NCBI GenBank assembly: GCA_017630115.1 | Contig: JAGBVY010000110.1 | Span: forward strand, 1-8,805 | DNA: 8,805 nucleotides | Source of the DNA: Tidjanibacter sp. | Lineage (GTDB): Bacteria; Bacteroidota; Bacteroidia; Bacteroidales; Rikenellaceae | Direction of reading: 5' to 3' | Shown here: positions 1 through 6,255 of the stretch, piece by piece | Numbering within the stretch: position 1 is the first letter of the stretch | How the letters are laid out: the number at the start of each line of letters is the position of its first letter | The notes under the pieces: model-generated | The model's database searches: none | The model's input: the letters and a program-made list of their open reading frames with translations, nothing else | Told to the model about the DNA's origin: nothing | Translations under genes and position numbers: made by a program

Positions 1-730
1 ACACTCGTTTGTTGTTCTCCATCAGTGCTTTGAGTGGTTCGACCATCTTGGCCGAAATCTCGCCGTGGGCAATGGAGGCGACGTATGCCTTATTGTGGCA
101 GTCGCTACCCACAAACGTATAGCGACCCTCTAAGAGTAGTTGTTCGGCTATATGTTTTACGCGGTCGCCATAGTGGCCCGTAAGCGAGAGCAGATTGAGT
201 TGGAGAGTGTAGTTTTTGTCGGTCAGCTTGGCCAGTTCGTGCATATCCTTGCGTTCGGAGAGGAAGGAGTAGCGCTCTGGATGGGCTACGATGATATTTT
301 TGCCCGAGAGAGCCACCTCAAAAAGCTCGTTTTGGTGGCTTGCGCGAGTAGTGCCGAGGCTATACTCCACCAACAACCACTCCTCCGCCAAGGTCAGCAG
401 TGGCTCGGGGCCTTCGACGTGCGATTGGAACTTCTCATCGAGATGATACTCTGCCGCCAAGCGCACCTGAAAATCGCCCAAGTCGGGCATCTGCTCATAC
501 TGCCCTCTCATATCGGACTCCGAGCGAGAGCCGTGAACACCATAGATTATGTGGGGGGTGAGGTAGGCGCCCTTGACACCCATATTTGCTAAGAGTCTTG
601 CCACCTCAGCGCTCTCCTCGGCGGTGCGGCAACCGTCGTCAACGCCCCAAAGTAGGTGGCTATGTATGTCGTAGAAACCATCCAAAAGTTCCTTCAAAGG
701 AACGGTTTTCTTCTTGAATAATCCAAACAT
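1..730 (-). CDS. CpsB/YwqE-type PHP-domain protein-tyrosine phosphatase (3' end cut off)
   Basis: The minus strand read from the ATG at 728-730 stays open to the left edge and gives 243 residues. The family is usually about 240-260 residues, so only a short C-terminal piece should be missing. The PHP metal-site motifs are in order: DIHSHLLWGVDDG (residues 21-33; H23, H25, D31-D32), TPH (H60), AAEYHLDE (E94), VAHPERY (H150, R153) and GSDCH (D210, H212). Family members are manganese-dependent cytoplasmic phosphatases that dephosphorylate bacterial tyrosine kinases controlling capsule or exopolysaccharide export, so that role is inferred here. No kinase or polysaccharide export gene lies in the window. 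The start is 21 bp downstream of the glycoside hydrolase stop on the same strand, so the two are probably co-transcribed. No strong Shine-Dalgarno sequence is visible. A more general PHP phosphoesterase is possible, but the AHPER and AEYHLDE motifs favour the CpsB group. Confidence 0.9.
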   Translation of the reverse strand, partial: MFGLFKKKTVPLKELLDGFYDIHSHLLWGVDDGCRTAEESAEVARLLANMGVKGAYLTPHIIYGVHGSRSESDMRGQYEQMPDLGDFQVRLAAEYHLDEKFQSHVEGPEPLLTLAEEWLLVEYSLGTTRASHQNELFEVALSGKNIIVAHPERYSFLSERKDMHELAKLTDKNYTLQLNLLSLTGHYGDRVKHIAEQLLLEGRYTFVGSDCHNKAYVASIAHGEISAKMVEPLKALMENNKRV

Positions 731-751
731 AACTATCTGTTGTCGAGTGAT

Positions 752-2158
752 TTAGTCGTTAGTTACAGGGGTGTCGAAAGTGGCAAAACGGGAGTCGGTA
801 ATCTCCACTTCGCTCCACTCGTCCACCACAACGGGAACGTCGAGGTTGTGGAAGAAAGTCGAGCCAGTCAGGGTGATGCCGTAGATGCACCTCTGACCCT
901 CCACACCTTTGGCTACAACGGCCCTCTCGGCGCCTCGGCAGATGACGTTGCTGATGTGGATGTCGGTGAACTCGGGCAGGAACGTAAGCTCCTCGCTGCT
1001 CTGCTCGTCGCTGCCACCTGCGGGTCGATTCTGGTAGGTGCACTCAAAGACGATAGCTTCGTCCTTGATGTCGGTCATTACGATGTTGCTGATGTAGATG
1101 TTTTCGCACTTGCCACCTCGACCCGGTGCGCTCTTGAAACGCAGGCCGGTGTCGGTGCCCGAGAAGAGGTTGTTGCGTACGACAATGTTACGCATACCGC
1201 CCGAAAACTCCGAACCTATCACAAAGCCGCCGTGGGCGTGAAAAACGGTGTTGTTCTCAATGAGGATATTCTCGCAAGGGCCATATTTAACACCACTCTC
1301 GCCTGCTCCCGCCTTCATACAGATGCCGTCGTCGCCGGCATCGACAATGTTGTTCACTACCAATACATTGCGACAACTGCTGAGGTCTATTGCGTCGCCA
1401 TTCTGAGCATTCCAAGGACAACGTACCGTAAGGCCGTCGATGATAACTTCGCTGCAACGTGTGGGGATGAGGTGGAACTTGGGTGCGTTTTGGAGTGTTA
1501 CGCCTGCCACATAGACCCTCTTGCAGTCGGTAAACCTAATCAGATGGGTACGCATTTTCTCCTGCTCCTTGGGCGAGGAGGCGATGTTGGGGTAGTGTTT
1601 CAGGTCGTAGGGATACCAGAGTTTGCCACCATCGGTTACGGTGCCACCCATAGCCTTAAAAGCGTTCCACTCAGTGTCGCTCACCTTGTCGCGCTTGACG
1701 GGTCGCCAGTAGGCTCCGTTGCCGTCGATGACACCCTCGCCGGTGATGGCGATGTTGGTGCGCTTGCTGGCGCTGATGAAGGTGGCTGTCTTGCCACCTT
1801 TGAGGTGGTCCTCACGATTGGGCGAGGCCATAAGCACAGCTCCGCGTTCGAGGTGGAGATCGATGTTGTCTTTGAGCGAGATAAGACCACTGAGGTAGAT
1901 GCCGGCAGGCACAACGAGGTGGCCTCCGCCCATCTTTTCGAGTGCGGCAATAGCCTTCTGGAAAGCCTCGGTATTGAGCGTCAGTCCGTCGCCCACGCCG
2001 CCGAAATCGTTGATGTTTACGACATTGTCGGGAAACTGCGCCAACTCTGGCACAGGCATATCAATGGGGAGGTTGGTGTAGTAGCGCTCGTAGCCTTGTG
2101 CGCTGAGCGAGAGCACCGTTAGTGCGAGTGCCGTAAGAAGCGTAGTGAGTCTTTTCAT
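752..2158 (-). CDS. Secreted glycoside hydrolase family 28 protein (polygalacturonase-like)
   Basis: This is a 468-residue protein. An N-terminal signal peptide has K2-R3, a hydrophobic stretch at about 4-19, and likely cleavage after LSLSA (residue 20), so export is to the periplasm or beyond. The mature part is a right-handed beta-helix. It opens with the pectate-lyase-like start VNINDFGGVGDG (47-58) and then has many repeats of the type 'NIxIxN'. The GH28 catalytic motifs are present: NGDAIDLSS (253-261, D255), GDDGICMKAG (275-284, D276 and D277), HGG (309-311, H309) and RFK (340-342). By family knowledge it hydrolyses alpha-1,4 galacturonic-acid linkages (polygalacturonan or rhamnogalacturonan) with inversion. 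The exact substrate cannot be read from sequence. The region at 150-205, containing WRPVKRDKVS, is an insertion that I recognise from other Bacteroidota GH28 enzymes. No SusC/SusD genes are adjacent. The gene is probably first in a unit with the downstream phosphatase and has its own TATCTTTG box at 2191-2198. Confidence 0.93.
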   Translation of the reverse strand: MKRLTTLLTALALTVLSLSAQGYERYYTNLPIDMPVPELAQFPDNVVNINDFGGVGDGLTLNTEAFQKAIAALEKMGGGHLVVPAGIYLSGLISLKDNIDLHLERGAVLMASPNREDHLKGGKTATFISASKRTNIAITGEGVIDGNGAYWRPVKRDKVSDTEWNAFKAMGGTVTDGGKLWYPYDLKHYPNIASSPKEQEKMRTHLIRFTDCKRVYVAGVTLQNAPKFHLIPTRCSEVIIDGLTVRCPWNAQNGDAIDLSSCRNVLVVNNIVDAGDDGICMKAGAGESGVKYGPCENILIENNTVFHAHGGFVIGSEFSGGMRNIVVRNNLFSGTDTGLRFKSAPGRGGKCENIYISNIVMTDIKDEAIVFECTYQNRPAGGSDEQSSEELTFLPEFTDIHISNVICRGAERAVVAKGVEGQRCIYGITLTGSTFFHNLDVPVVVDEWSEVEITDSRFATFDTPVTND

Positions 2159-2190
2159 TGGTCAATGATTGTTTGGTTTGTTTCTATCTG

Positions 2191-2198
2191 CAAAGATA
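2191..2198 (-). promoter_or_regulatory. Putative Bacteroidota -7 promoter box for the GH28 gene
   Basis: The minus strand reads TATCTTTG, an exact match to the Bacteroidota primary-sigma -7 consensus TAnnTTTG. It lies about 32 bp upstream of the GH28 start codon, giving a leader of roughly 25 nt. I see no clear TTG-type -33 box 19-23 bp further upstream, so the support rests on the -7 box, its position, and the identical octamer serving the divergent gene. Confidence 0.55.
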
Positions 2199-2247
2199 AG
2201 AAAAGAGTTGAAAAATGAGCCTTGTTTCTATTCTGTCGGCCAAAATA

Positions 2248-2263
2248 ATTAGCTATCGCTAAT
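2248..2263. repeat. Short inverted repeat in the divergent promoter region
   Basis: ATTAGC (2248-2253), the spacer TATC, and GCTAAT (2258-2263) form a perfect 6-bp inverted repeat flanked by further A/T sequence. It sits between the two divergent -7 boxes, so it could be a small operator. In AT-rich DNA a repeat this short can arise by chance. Confidence 0.4.
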
Positions 2264-2265
2264 AA

Positions 2266-2293
2266 TTTTCAATTTTCAACTTTCAACTTTCAA
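2266..2293. repeat. Four-copy heptanucleotide tandem repeat (YTTTCAA)
   Basis: Four consecutive 7-bp units are present: TTTTCAA, TTTTCAA, CTTTCAA, CTTTCAA, followed by TTTTA. The repeat ends 9 bp before the TATCTTTG box of ricT, so it covers the place where a -33 box would lie. It may be an UP-like or regulatory tract, or a simple-sequence repeat whose copy number could vary. Its function is unknown. Confidence 0.75.
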
Positions 2294-2302
2294 TTTTATG
2301 GG

Positions 2303-2310
2303 TATCTTTG
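2303..2310 (+). promoter_or_regulatory. Putative Bacteroidota -7 promoter box for the ricT operon
   Basis: TATCTTTG matches TAnnTTTG exactly and ends 21 bp before the ricT ATG, predicting a very short leader of about 15 nt. A -33 TTG box is not clear because the expected position falls in the heptanucleotide repeat. This is probably the main promoter for the plus-strand gene run. Confidence 0.6.
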
Positions 2311-2331
2311 TAGGTTAAAAGTGAAATAACT

Positions 2332-3876
2332 ATGGAAAAACAAGATATTCAACCAAACCAAAATATAGAACTCATCCCCGAAAGTCGCCGTTGTGACCTC
2401 TCGCTTGGTCACGGATGTGAGTTTTGCGACAAGGGTGGTGAGCTCTCGGCCGAGCCTCGCCCCGGATGCTACAAGCTCCACGAGACCGATTGGCTGGCCG
2501 ACTACCCCGACAATGGCCCAACCGACATTGTGGAGGTGCGATTCAAGAATACCCACCGTGGCTACTATGCCAACGTCAATAATCTTCCGCTGAAAATTGG
2601 CGACATCGTGGCCGTTGAGGCTTCGCCCGGTCACGACATAGGCATCGTATCGCTCACTGGCGATATGGTGGCGCGTCAGATGCGTCGTGTGGGATTCAAT
2701 CCTGCCAACGGCGAGTTCCGCAAGGTCTATCGTCTGGCTCGTAGCTACGACATCGAGAAGTGGCACGAGGCGGTGGCCCGTGAGCACGAGGTGATGATTC
2801 GTTCGAGGCAGATTGCTGCCGATATGAAACTCGATATGAAGATTGGCGATGTGGAGTTTCAGGGCGATGGCATCAAGGCCATCTTCTACTACATTGCCGA
2901 CGAGAGGGTCGATTTCCGCGAACTTATTAAGGTCTTTGCCGAGCAGTTCCGCATCCGCATCGAGATGAAACAGATTGGCGCACGTCAGGAGGCCGGCCGC
3001 ATAGGTGGCTTGGGCGCTTGTGGTCGTCAGCTCTGCTGCTCGTCGTGGATTAGCTCCTTCAACTCCGTAACTACTGGTGCGGCCCGCACTCAGGAGCTCT
3101 CGCTCAACCCCCAGAAGTTGGCAGGTCAGTGTAGTAAACTCAAATGTTGCCTCTCCTACGAGCTCGACTGCTATATGGACGCACGTCGTGAGTTCCCCCG
3201 CATCAATGGTCCTTTGCAGGCTCTTGATGCCGACTACTTCCACGTCAAGAACGACATTTTGGCTCGCACAATGAGTTTTAGTACTCAGCCCGGCTCTATG
3301 GCTGGTCTGGTGACTCTCTCAGTGGGTCGTGTGAAGGAGATTCAGAGGCTCAATGCCGAGGGCAAGAAACCCGAGAAGATTACTTCGGATACAGTGGTGG
3401 ATTTGACCGCCGAAGAGCCAACCTATGTCAATGTCATTGGCGAGGATAGCATCACCCGTTTCGACAAGTCGAAGAAGAAAAAACGCAAAGGCGGCAAGTC
3501 GGGCAAAGGCGGCAAAGGTGGCGGTGGCGAAAGCGCCCAGCCCAAAGGTGATAAAGAGGGTAGAGAGGGCAGAGAGGAGTCCAAAGGCAATGCTCCTGCC
3601 CAGCCTAAGGGTGGCAAGTCAGAAGGTGCTAAGAGTGAGGTTGTAGCCCCGGCTGAGCATCGTGAGCCCAAGGCCGAAGGCCATTCCAAAGCCGAAGGTG
3701 AGCGCAAAGGAGGTGGCGAGTACGGCCAACACCCCTCGCGCCGTAGGGATGGTAGAGGTCGCCGCGACGGTAGAGGTCGTGGTCACGATGGTCGCGGTCG
3801 CAAGGAGCAACACTCCGCGGGCGGCAATGAGCCCCGCGCTGAGCACTCCGACAATAAAGGTCCTAAGCAGGAGTAG
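2332..3876 (+). CDS. ricT: RicT/YaaT-family PSP1-domain protein with long basic C-terminal tail
   Basis: This is a 514-residue protein. The PSP1/RicT core occupies about residues 60-335, and the signature segment GRIGGLGACGRQLCC (222-236) is followed by the cysteine-rich LAGQCSKLKCCLSYELDC (263-280). Cysteines 230, 235, 236, 267, 272, 273 and 280, plus an N-terminal set (21, 29, 32, 46), are candidates for metal or Fe-S binding. In Bacillus subtilis, RicT works with RicA and RicF, binds Fe-S clusters and directs RNase Y in mRNA maturation; the Bacteroidota role is inferred from that. The protein is much longer than the Bacillus homologue (about 275 residues) because of a low-complexity tail from about 379 to 514. 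The tail is Lys/Gly-rich at first, then has KAEG and AQPKG repeats, and ends in an Arg/Gly stretch with three DGRGR units (473-490). It is the first gene of the plus-strand operon, and gldH begins 4 bp after its stop. Confidence 0.92.
   Translation: MEKQDIQPNQNIELIPESRRCDLSLGHGCEFCDKGGELSAEPRPGCYKLHETDWLADYPDNGPTDIVEVRFKNTHRGYYANVNNLPLKIGDIVAVEASPGHDIGIVSLTGDMVARQMRRVGFNPANGEFRKVYRLARSYDIEKWHEAVAREHEVMIRSRQIAADMKLDMKIGDVEFQGDGIKAIFYYIADERVDFRELIKVFAEQFRIRIEMKQIGARQEAGRIGGLGACGRQLCCSSWISSFNSVTTGAARTQELSLNPQKLAGQCSKLKCCLSYELDCYMDARREFPRINGPLQALDADYFHVKNDILARTMSFSTQPGSMAGLVTLSVGRVKEIQRLNAEGKKPEKITSDTVVDLTAEEPTYVNVIGEDSITRFDKSKKKKRKGGKSGKGGKGGGGESAQPKGDKEGREGREESKGNAPAQPKGGKSEGAKSEVVAPAEHREPKAEGHSKAEGERKGGGEYGQHPSRRRDGRGRRDGRGRGHDGRGRKEQHSAGGNEPRAEHSDNKGPKQE
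3748..3801 (+). repeat. Coding repeat encoding three DGRGR units in the RicT tail
   Basis: Three near-identical 15-bp units (3748-3762, 3766-3780, 3787-3801) encode DGRGR, separated by one and two codons. The first two differ only at wobble bases. Arg/Gly repeats of this type often bind RNA, but no function is shown here. Confidence 0.75.
3869..3873 (+). promoter_or_regulatory. Shine-Dalgarno sequence deciding the gldH start
   Basis: AGGAG lies in the last sense codons of ricT, 7 bases before the GTG at 3881. It supports that GTG over upstream in-frame ATGs buried in ricT, and it implies translational coupling between ricT and gldH. Confidence 0.6.
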
Positions 3877-3880
3877 AACG

Positions 3881-4333
3881 GTGTGTAGAGTGGGCAGAGT
3901 AGGGGTAGTCGCTGTGGTGGCTCTGTGGCTGAGCCTTATGGTGGGTTGTAGCGAGAAGCCTGTGGGTGCGGTTGTGGCCGATACTCCGCGCAGCGATTGG
4001 AACACTCCTGTGACAATAGCCTACACCGCCTCCGATAGCCTTTCGGAGTACAATCTCGGTGTTGTGGCCCGAGTGGAGAACGGCCTCTTCGAGGAGGCTC
4101 TTGCGTTGCAAGTGCGTCTGACGGCTCCGTCGGGTAGGTACTTCCAGAGCGAGTTGCAACTCTGGGCCGAGAATCGCCACAGCGGAGGGTCGTTTACGGA
4201 GCTGAGGGCCGAGTGGATTCAGAAGGCTCAGCTGATCGAGAAGGGTGACTACATTTTTACTCTCACTCCGATGGAGAGCATTTCGGGAGTCTGGACCGTG
4301 GGCGTTGAGATTGAGGAGGCTCGGGCAGAATAG
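3881..4333 (+). CDS. gldH: GldH-family lipoprotein (GTG start)
   Basis: The protein is 150 residues when read from GTG at 3881. This start gives a compact lipoprotein signal: basic R3 and R6, a hydrophobic core at 7-19, and the lipobox LMVGC with the lipidated cysteine at 23. The mature part has the character of GldH proteins: a DWNTPVTIAYTASDS segment after the signal, a central stretch with LWAENR, and the closing pattern GVWTVGVEIE. The usual family length is about 150-165 residues. In Flavobacterium johnsoniae GldH is a lipoprotein needed for gliding, and homologues occur widely in non-gliding Bacteroidota, where the role is not settled. An AGGAG sits 7 bp upstream and the ricT stop is only 4 bp away, so the two are probably translationally coupled. 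The same frame stays open back to 3662 inside ricT, but a start there would put over 90 residues before the lipobox. GTG at 3890 is a weaker alternative. Confidence 0.82.
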   Translation: MCRVGRVGVVAVVALWLSLMVGCSEKPVGAVVADTPRSDWNTPVTIAYTASDSLSEYNLGVVARVENGLFEEALALQVRLTAPSGRYFQSELQLWAENRHSGGSFTELRAEWIQKAQLIEKGDYIFTLTPMESISGVWTVGVEIEEARAE

Positions 4334-4369
4334 CAGAACGATAACCAAAATGAGAGAATAAACCAAATT

Positions 4370-5083
4370 ATGGGAAAAGATAAGATAAGACGTTTTAAAG
4401 AAAACCTTACGTTCAAATGTATGGTGCAGCCCGCCTTTGAGGAGGTTTTCGACAAAGATCACCCTATTAAGGGTAGGTGGCACGAGTTTTTTGGCAACCA
4501 CAATCCAATTGTCTTGGAACTTGGTTGTGGCAGGGGCGAATATACGGTGGCTTTGGCCGAGCGTAACCCCGACAAAAATTTCATCGGCGTGGATATTAAG
4601 GGTGCTCGTATGTGGCGTGGCGCTAAGACTGTCACCGAGCGTGGTATTGCCAATGCTGGATTCTTGCGTACACGCATTGAGTTTATAGCCTCACTATTTG
4701 CCGAGGGCGAAGTGAGCGAGATATGGATTACATTCCCCGACCCACAGATGCCCAAACAGAGGGCCAAACACCGACTCACCGGCCCGCTCTTCTTGGCCCG
4801 CTATGCCAAGATTTTGGCCGAGGGAGGAGTAATTAACCTGAAAACCGACTCGCAGTTTCTGCACGAGTTTACCAAGCAGGTCATCGAGCAGAACGAACTG
4901 CCTGTGGAGGTTGCCAATAACGACATCTATGGCACAGGATATGCCGACGAAACATTGTCGGTAAAGACCGCCTATGAGGCTAAGTTTTTGGCTCAGGGAA
5001 TGCCTATTACCTACTTGCGCTTTTCGCTTGGTGGCAAGAGAGAGTTCTCCTACGACGGCAGGATAGACGAAGAGGCAAAGTAG
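4370..5083 (+). CDS. trmB: tRNA (guanine-46-N7)-methyltransferase
   Basis: This 237-residue protein has the TrmB/Trm8 class I methyltransferase fold. The S-adenosylmethionine site is LELGCGRGEY (49-58), followed by FIGVDIKGARMWRGAK (71-86), the TrmB signature ITFPDPQMPKQRAKHRL (120-136), INLKTD (155-160), and the C-terminal TxYExKF pattern (T200 to F206). It transfers a methyl group to N7 of G46 in the variable loop of tRNAs, in the cytoplasm. The usual bacterial signature FPDPW is FPDPQ here, which I recognise as a variant found in Bacteroidota rather than damage. The length is normal for the family. It follows gldH by 36 bp and precedes pdxA by 43 bp, all in the same direction. GAGAG at 4352-4356 is a poor, distant Shine-Dalgarno candidate, which is normal for this phylum. 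Confidence 0.95.
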   Translation: MGKDKIRRFKENLTFKCMVQPAFEEVFDKDHPIKGRWHEFFGNHNPIVLELGCGRGEYTVALAERNPDKNFIGVDIKGARMWRGAKTVTERGIANAGFLRTRIEFIASLFAEGEVSEIWITFPDPQMPKQRAKHRLTGPLFLARYAKILAEGGVINLKTDSQFLHEFTKQVIEQNELPVEVANNDIYGTGYADETLSVKTAYEAKFLAQGMPITYLRFSLGGKREFSYDGRIDEEAK

Positions 5084-5113
5084 TAGAGAAAGATTGTTCG
5101 GAGATTTGATTTT

Positions 5114-5121
5114 AGAGAGAG
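5114..5121 (+). promoter_or_regulatory. Purine-rich ribosome binding site deciding the pdxA start
   Basis: AGAGAGAG ends 5 bases before the ATG at 5127. Together with the family alignment, in which the N-terminal strand directly precedes GDPAGVG, it favours this ATG over the in-frame TTG at 5094. Confidence 0.5.
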
Positions 5122-5126
5122 TTACG

Positions 5127-6218
5127 ATGGATAACATAAGGATAGGAATTACGCTTGGCGACCCTGCGGGAGTAGGAGCCGAGACGGTTATTAAAATTTT
5201 CCGCGACGCGAGGATGTTCGATATGGGCACTTTTGTGCTCTATGGTGCGTCGAAGGCTATGTCGTTCTACAAGTCGAAGGTGGAGGATGCCGCCGAGGTG
5301 GCTTGCAACATTGTCCGCTCGGCTGCCGAGGCCGCTCCACGCAAACTCAACTTGGTTGAGTGTGCCAAAGGCGATATGCGTATCAATGCAGGCGAGCCTT
5401 CGGCGGAGTATGGCGCGGTGGCTGTGGAGTCGCTTCGCAGGGCAGCTGCCGACTTGAAGGCGGGCCATTTGGATGTGCTGGTTACAGCCCCTATAAACAA
5501 AAACTCTATGGACGAGGCCGGCTTTGGCTCGGTGGGACATACGGAGTTTTTGGCCGAGCAGTTTGGCGGTAGGCCTCTTATGTTGATGTGTAGCGAGATT
5601 ATGAGGGTGGGCTTGGCAACAATCCACCTGCCTGTGGCTGAGGTGGCTGCGGCACTCTCTGAGGAGCTTATTGTTGAGCGTATTGCTCAGCTCGAAAAGT
5701 CGCTCAGGGAGGATTTTGGTGTGCGTAAGCCACGCATTGCTGTCTTGGCACTCAATCCCCACGCTGGTGACGGTGGCCTATTGGGCCGCGAGGAGCAGGA
5801 GATAATCTCACCCGCCATTGTCAAGGCCTATGAGGGAGGCACGTTGGCCTTTGGTCCTTTTGCTGCCGATGGTTTCTTTGCGGCGGGCACATTCAAGAAG
5901 TACGATGCTGTGTTGGCTATGTACCACGACCAAGGTCTTGCTCCATTTAAGACCCTCACGCCCAATGGTGTGAATGTTACGACCAACCTCTCGGTTGTAC
6001 GCACCTCGCCCGACCACGGCGTGGCCTACGACATTGCAGGCAAGGGTGTGGCCGATGAGAGCTCGATGCGCAACGCAATCTATATGGCGCTGGATATCTA
6101 CCGCTCACGTCAGCGTGAAGCGGAGTATGCAGCCAACCCCCTGAAACACTACGAGCGTGAGAGGGGTGGCCGTGATATGAGCGTTAAGGATATTAAGGAG
6201 CTGAAAGCCGAGAGTTAA
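5127..6218 (+). CDS. pdxA: 4-hydroxythreonine-4-phosphate dehydrogenase
   Basis: The protein has 363 residues from ATG 5127. Its start, MDNIRIGITLGDPAGVG, is the typical PdxA N-terminus. Other family motifs are TAPINK (120-125), GSVGHTEFLAEQF (134-146), LNPHAGDGGLLG (209-220), AMYHDQGLAPFK (264-275) and SPDHGVAYDIAGKG (294-307). The three metal-binding histidines expected for the family are H138, H212 and H267. The enzyme uses NAD to oxidise 4-phosphohydroxy-L-threonine in the DXP-dependent pathway of pyridoxal 5'-phosphate (vitamin B6) synthesis, with PdxJ as its partner; pdxJ is not in this window. A charged C-terminal extension (about 331-363) goes past the catalytic core. The in-frame TTG at 5094 would add 11 residues with no family support. 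It lies 43 bp after trmB and 37 bp before the CPBP protease gene, probably in the same transcript. Confidence 0.96.
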   Translation: MDNIRIGITLGDPAGVGAETVIKIFRDARMFDMGTFVLYGASKAMSFYKSKVEDAAEVACNIVRSAAEAAPRKLNLVECAKGDMRINAGEPSAEYGAVAVESLRRAAADLKAGHLDVLVTAPINKNSMDEAGFGSVGHTEFLAEQFGGRPLMLMCSEIMRVGLATIHLPVAEVAAALSEELIVERIAQLEKSLREDFGVRKPRIAVLALNPHAGDGGLLGREEQEIISPAIVKAYEGGTLAFGPFAADGFFAAGTFKKYDAVLAMYHDQGLAPFKTLTPNGVNVTTNLSVVRTSPDHGVAYDIAGKGVADESSMRNAIYMALDIYRSRQREAEYAANPLKHYERERGGRDMSVKDIKELKAES

Positions 6219-6255
6219 GCGATTCTCTAATGGCAGATTGCTAACCACCGCAACT

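Noticed and set aside
740..2122. A 460-codon open frame on the plus strand covering the GH28 gene
   Set aside because: It is the antisense shadow of a clear GH28 enzyme with all catalytic motifs. Its own translation shows no family motifs and has the Val/Asp/Ala-rich look of a mirrored codon-bias frame.
2296..3243. A 315-codon minus-strand frame opposite ricT
   Set aside because: It overlaps the conserved RicT core, has no motif of its own, and begins inside the coding sequence without a promoter.
3662..3880. Upstream extension of gldH to an ATG inside ricT
   Set aside because: It would place over 90 low-complexity residues before a perfect lipoprotein signal. The frame is open there only because the ricT tail is repetitive. 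GTG 3881 with AGGAG upstream fits better.
5094..5126. TTG start for pdxA adding 11 residues
   Set aside because: PdxA proteins normally begin a few residues before the first strand leading to GDPAGVG. ATG 5127 has a purine-rich ribosome site 5 bp upstream.
6238..6255. TTG start for the CPBP protease adding six residues
   Set aside because: ATG 6256 begins directly before the positively charged lead-in to the first membrane span, and nothing supports the longer form.
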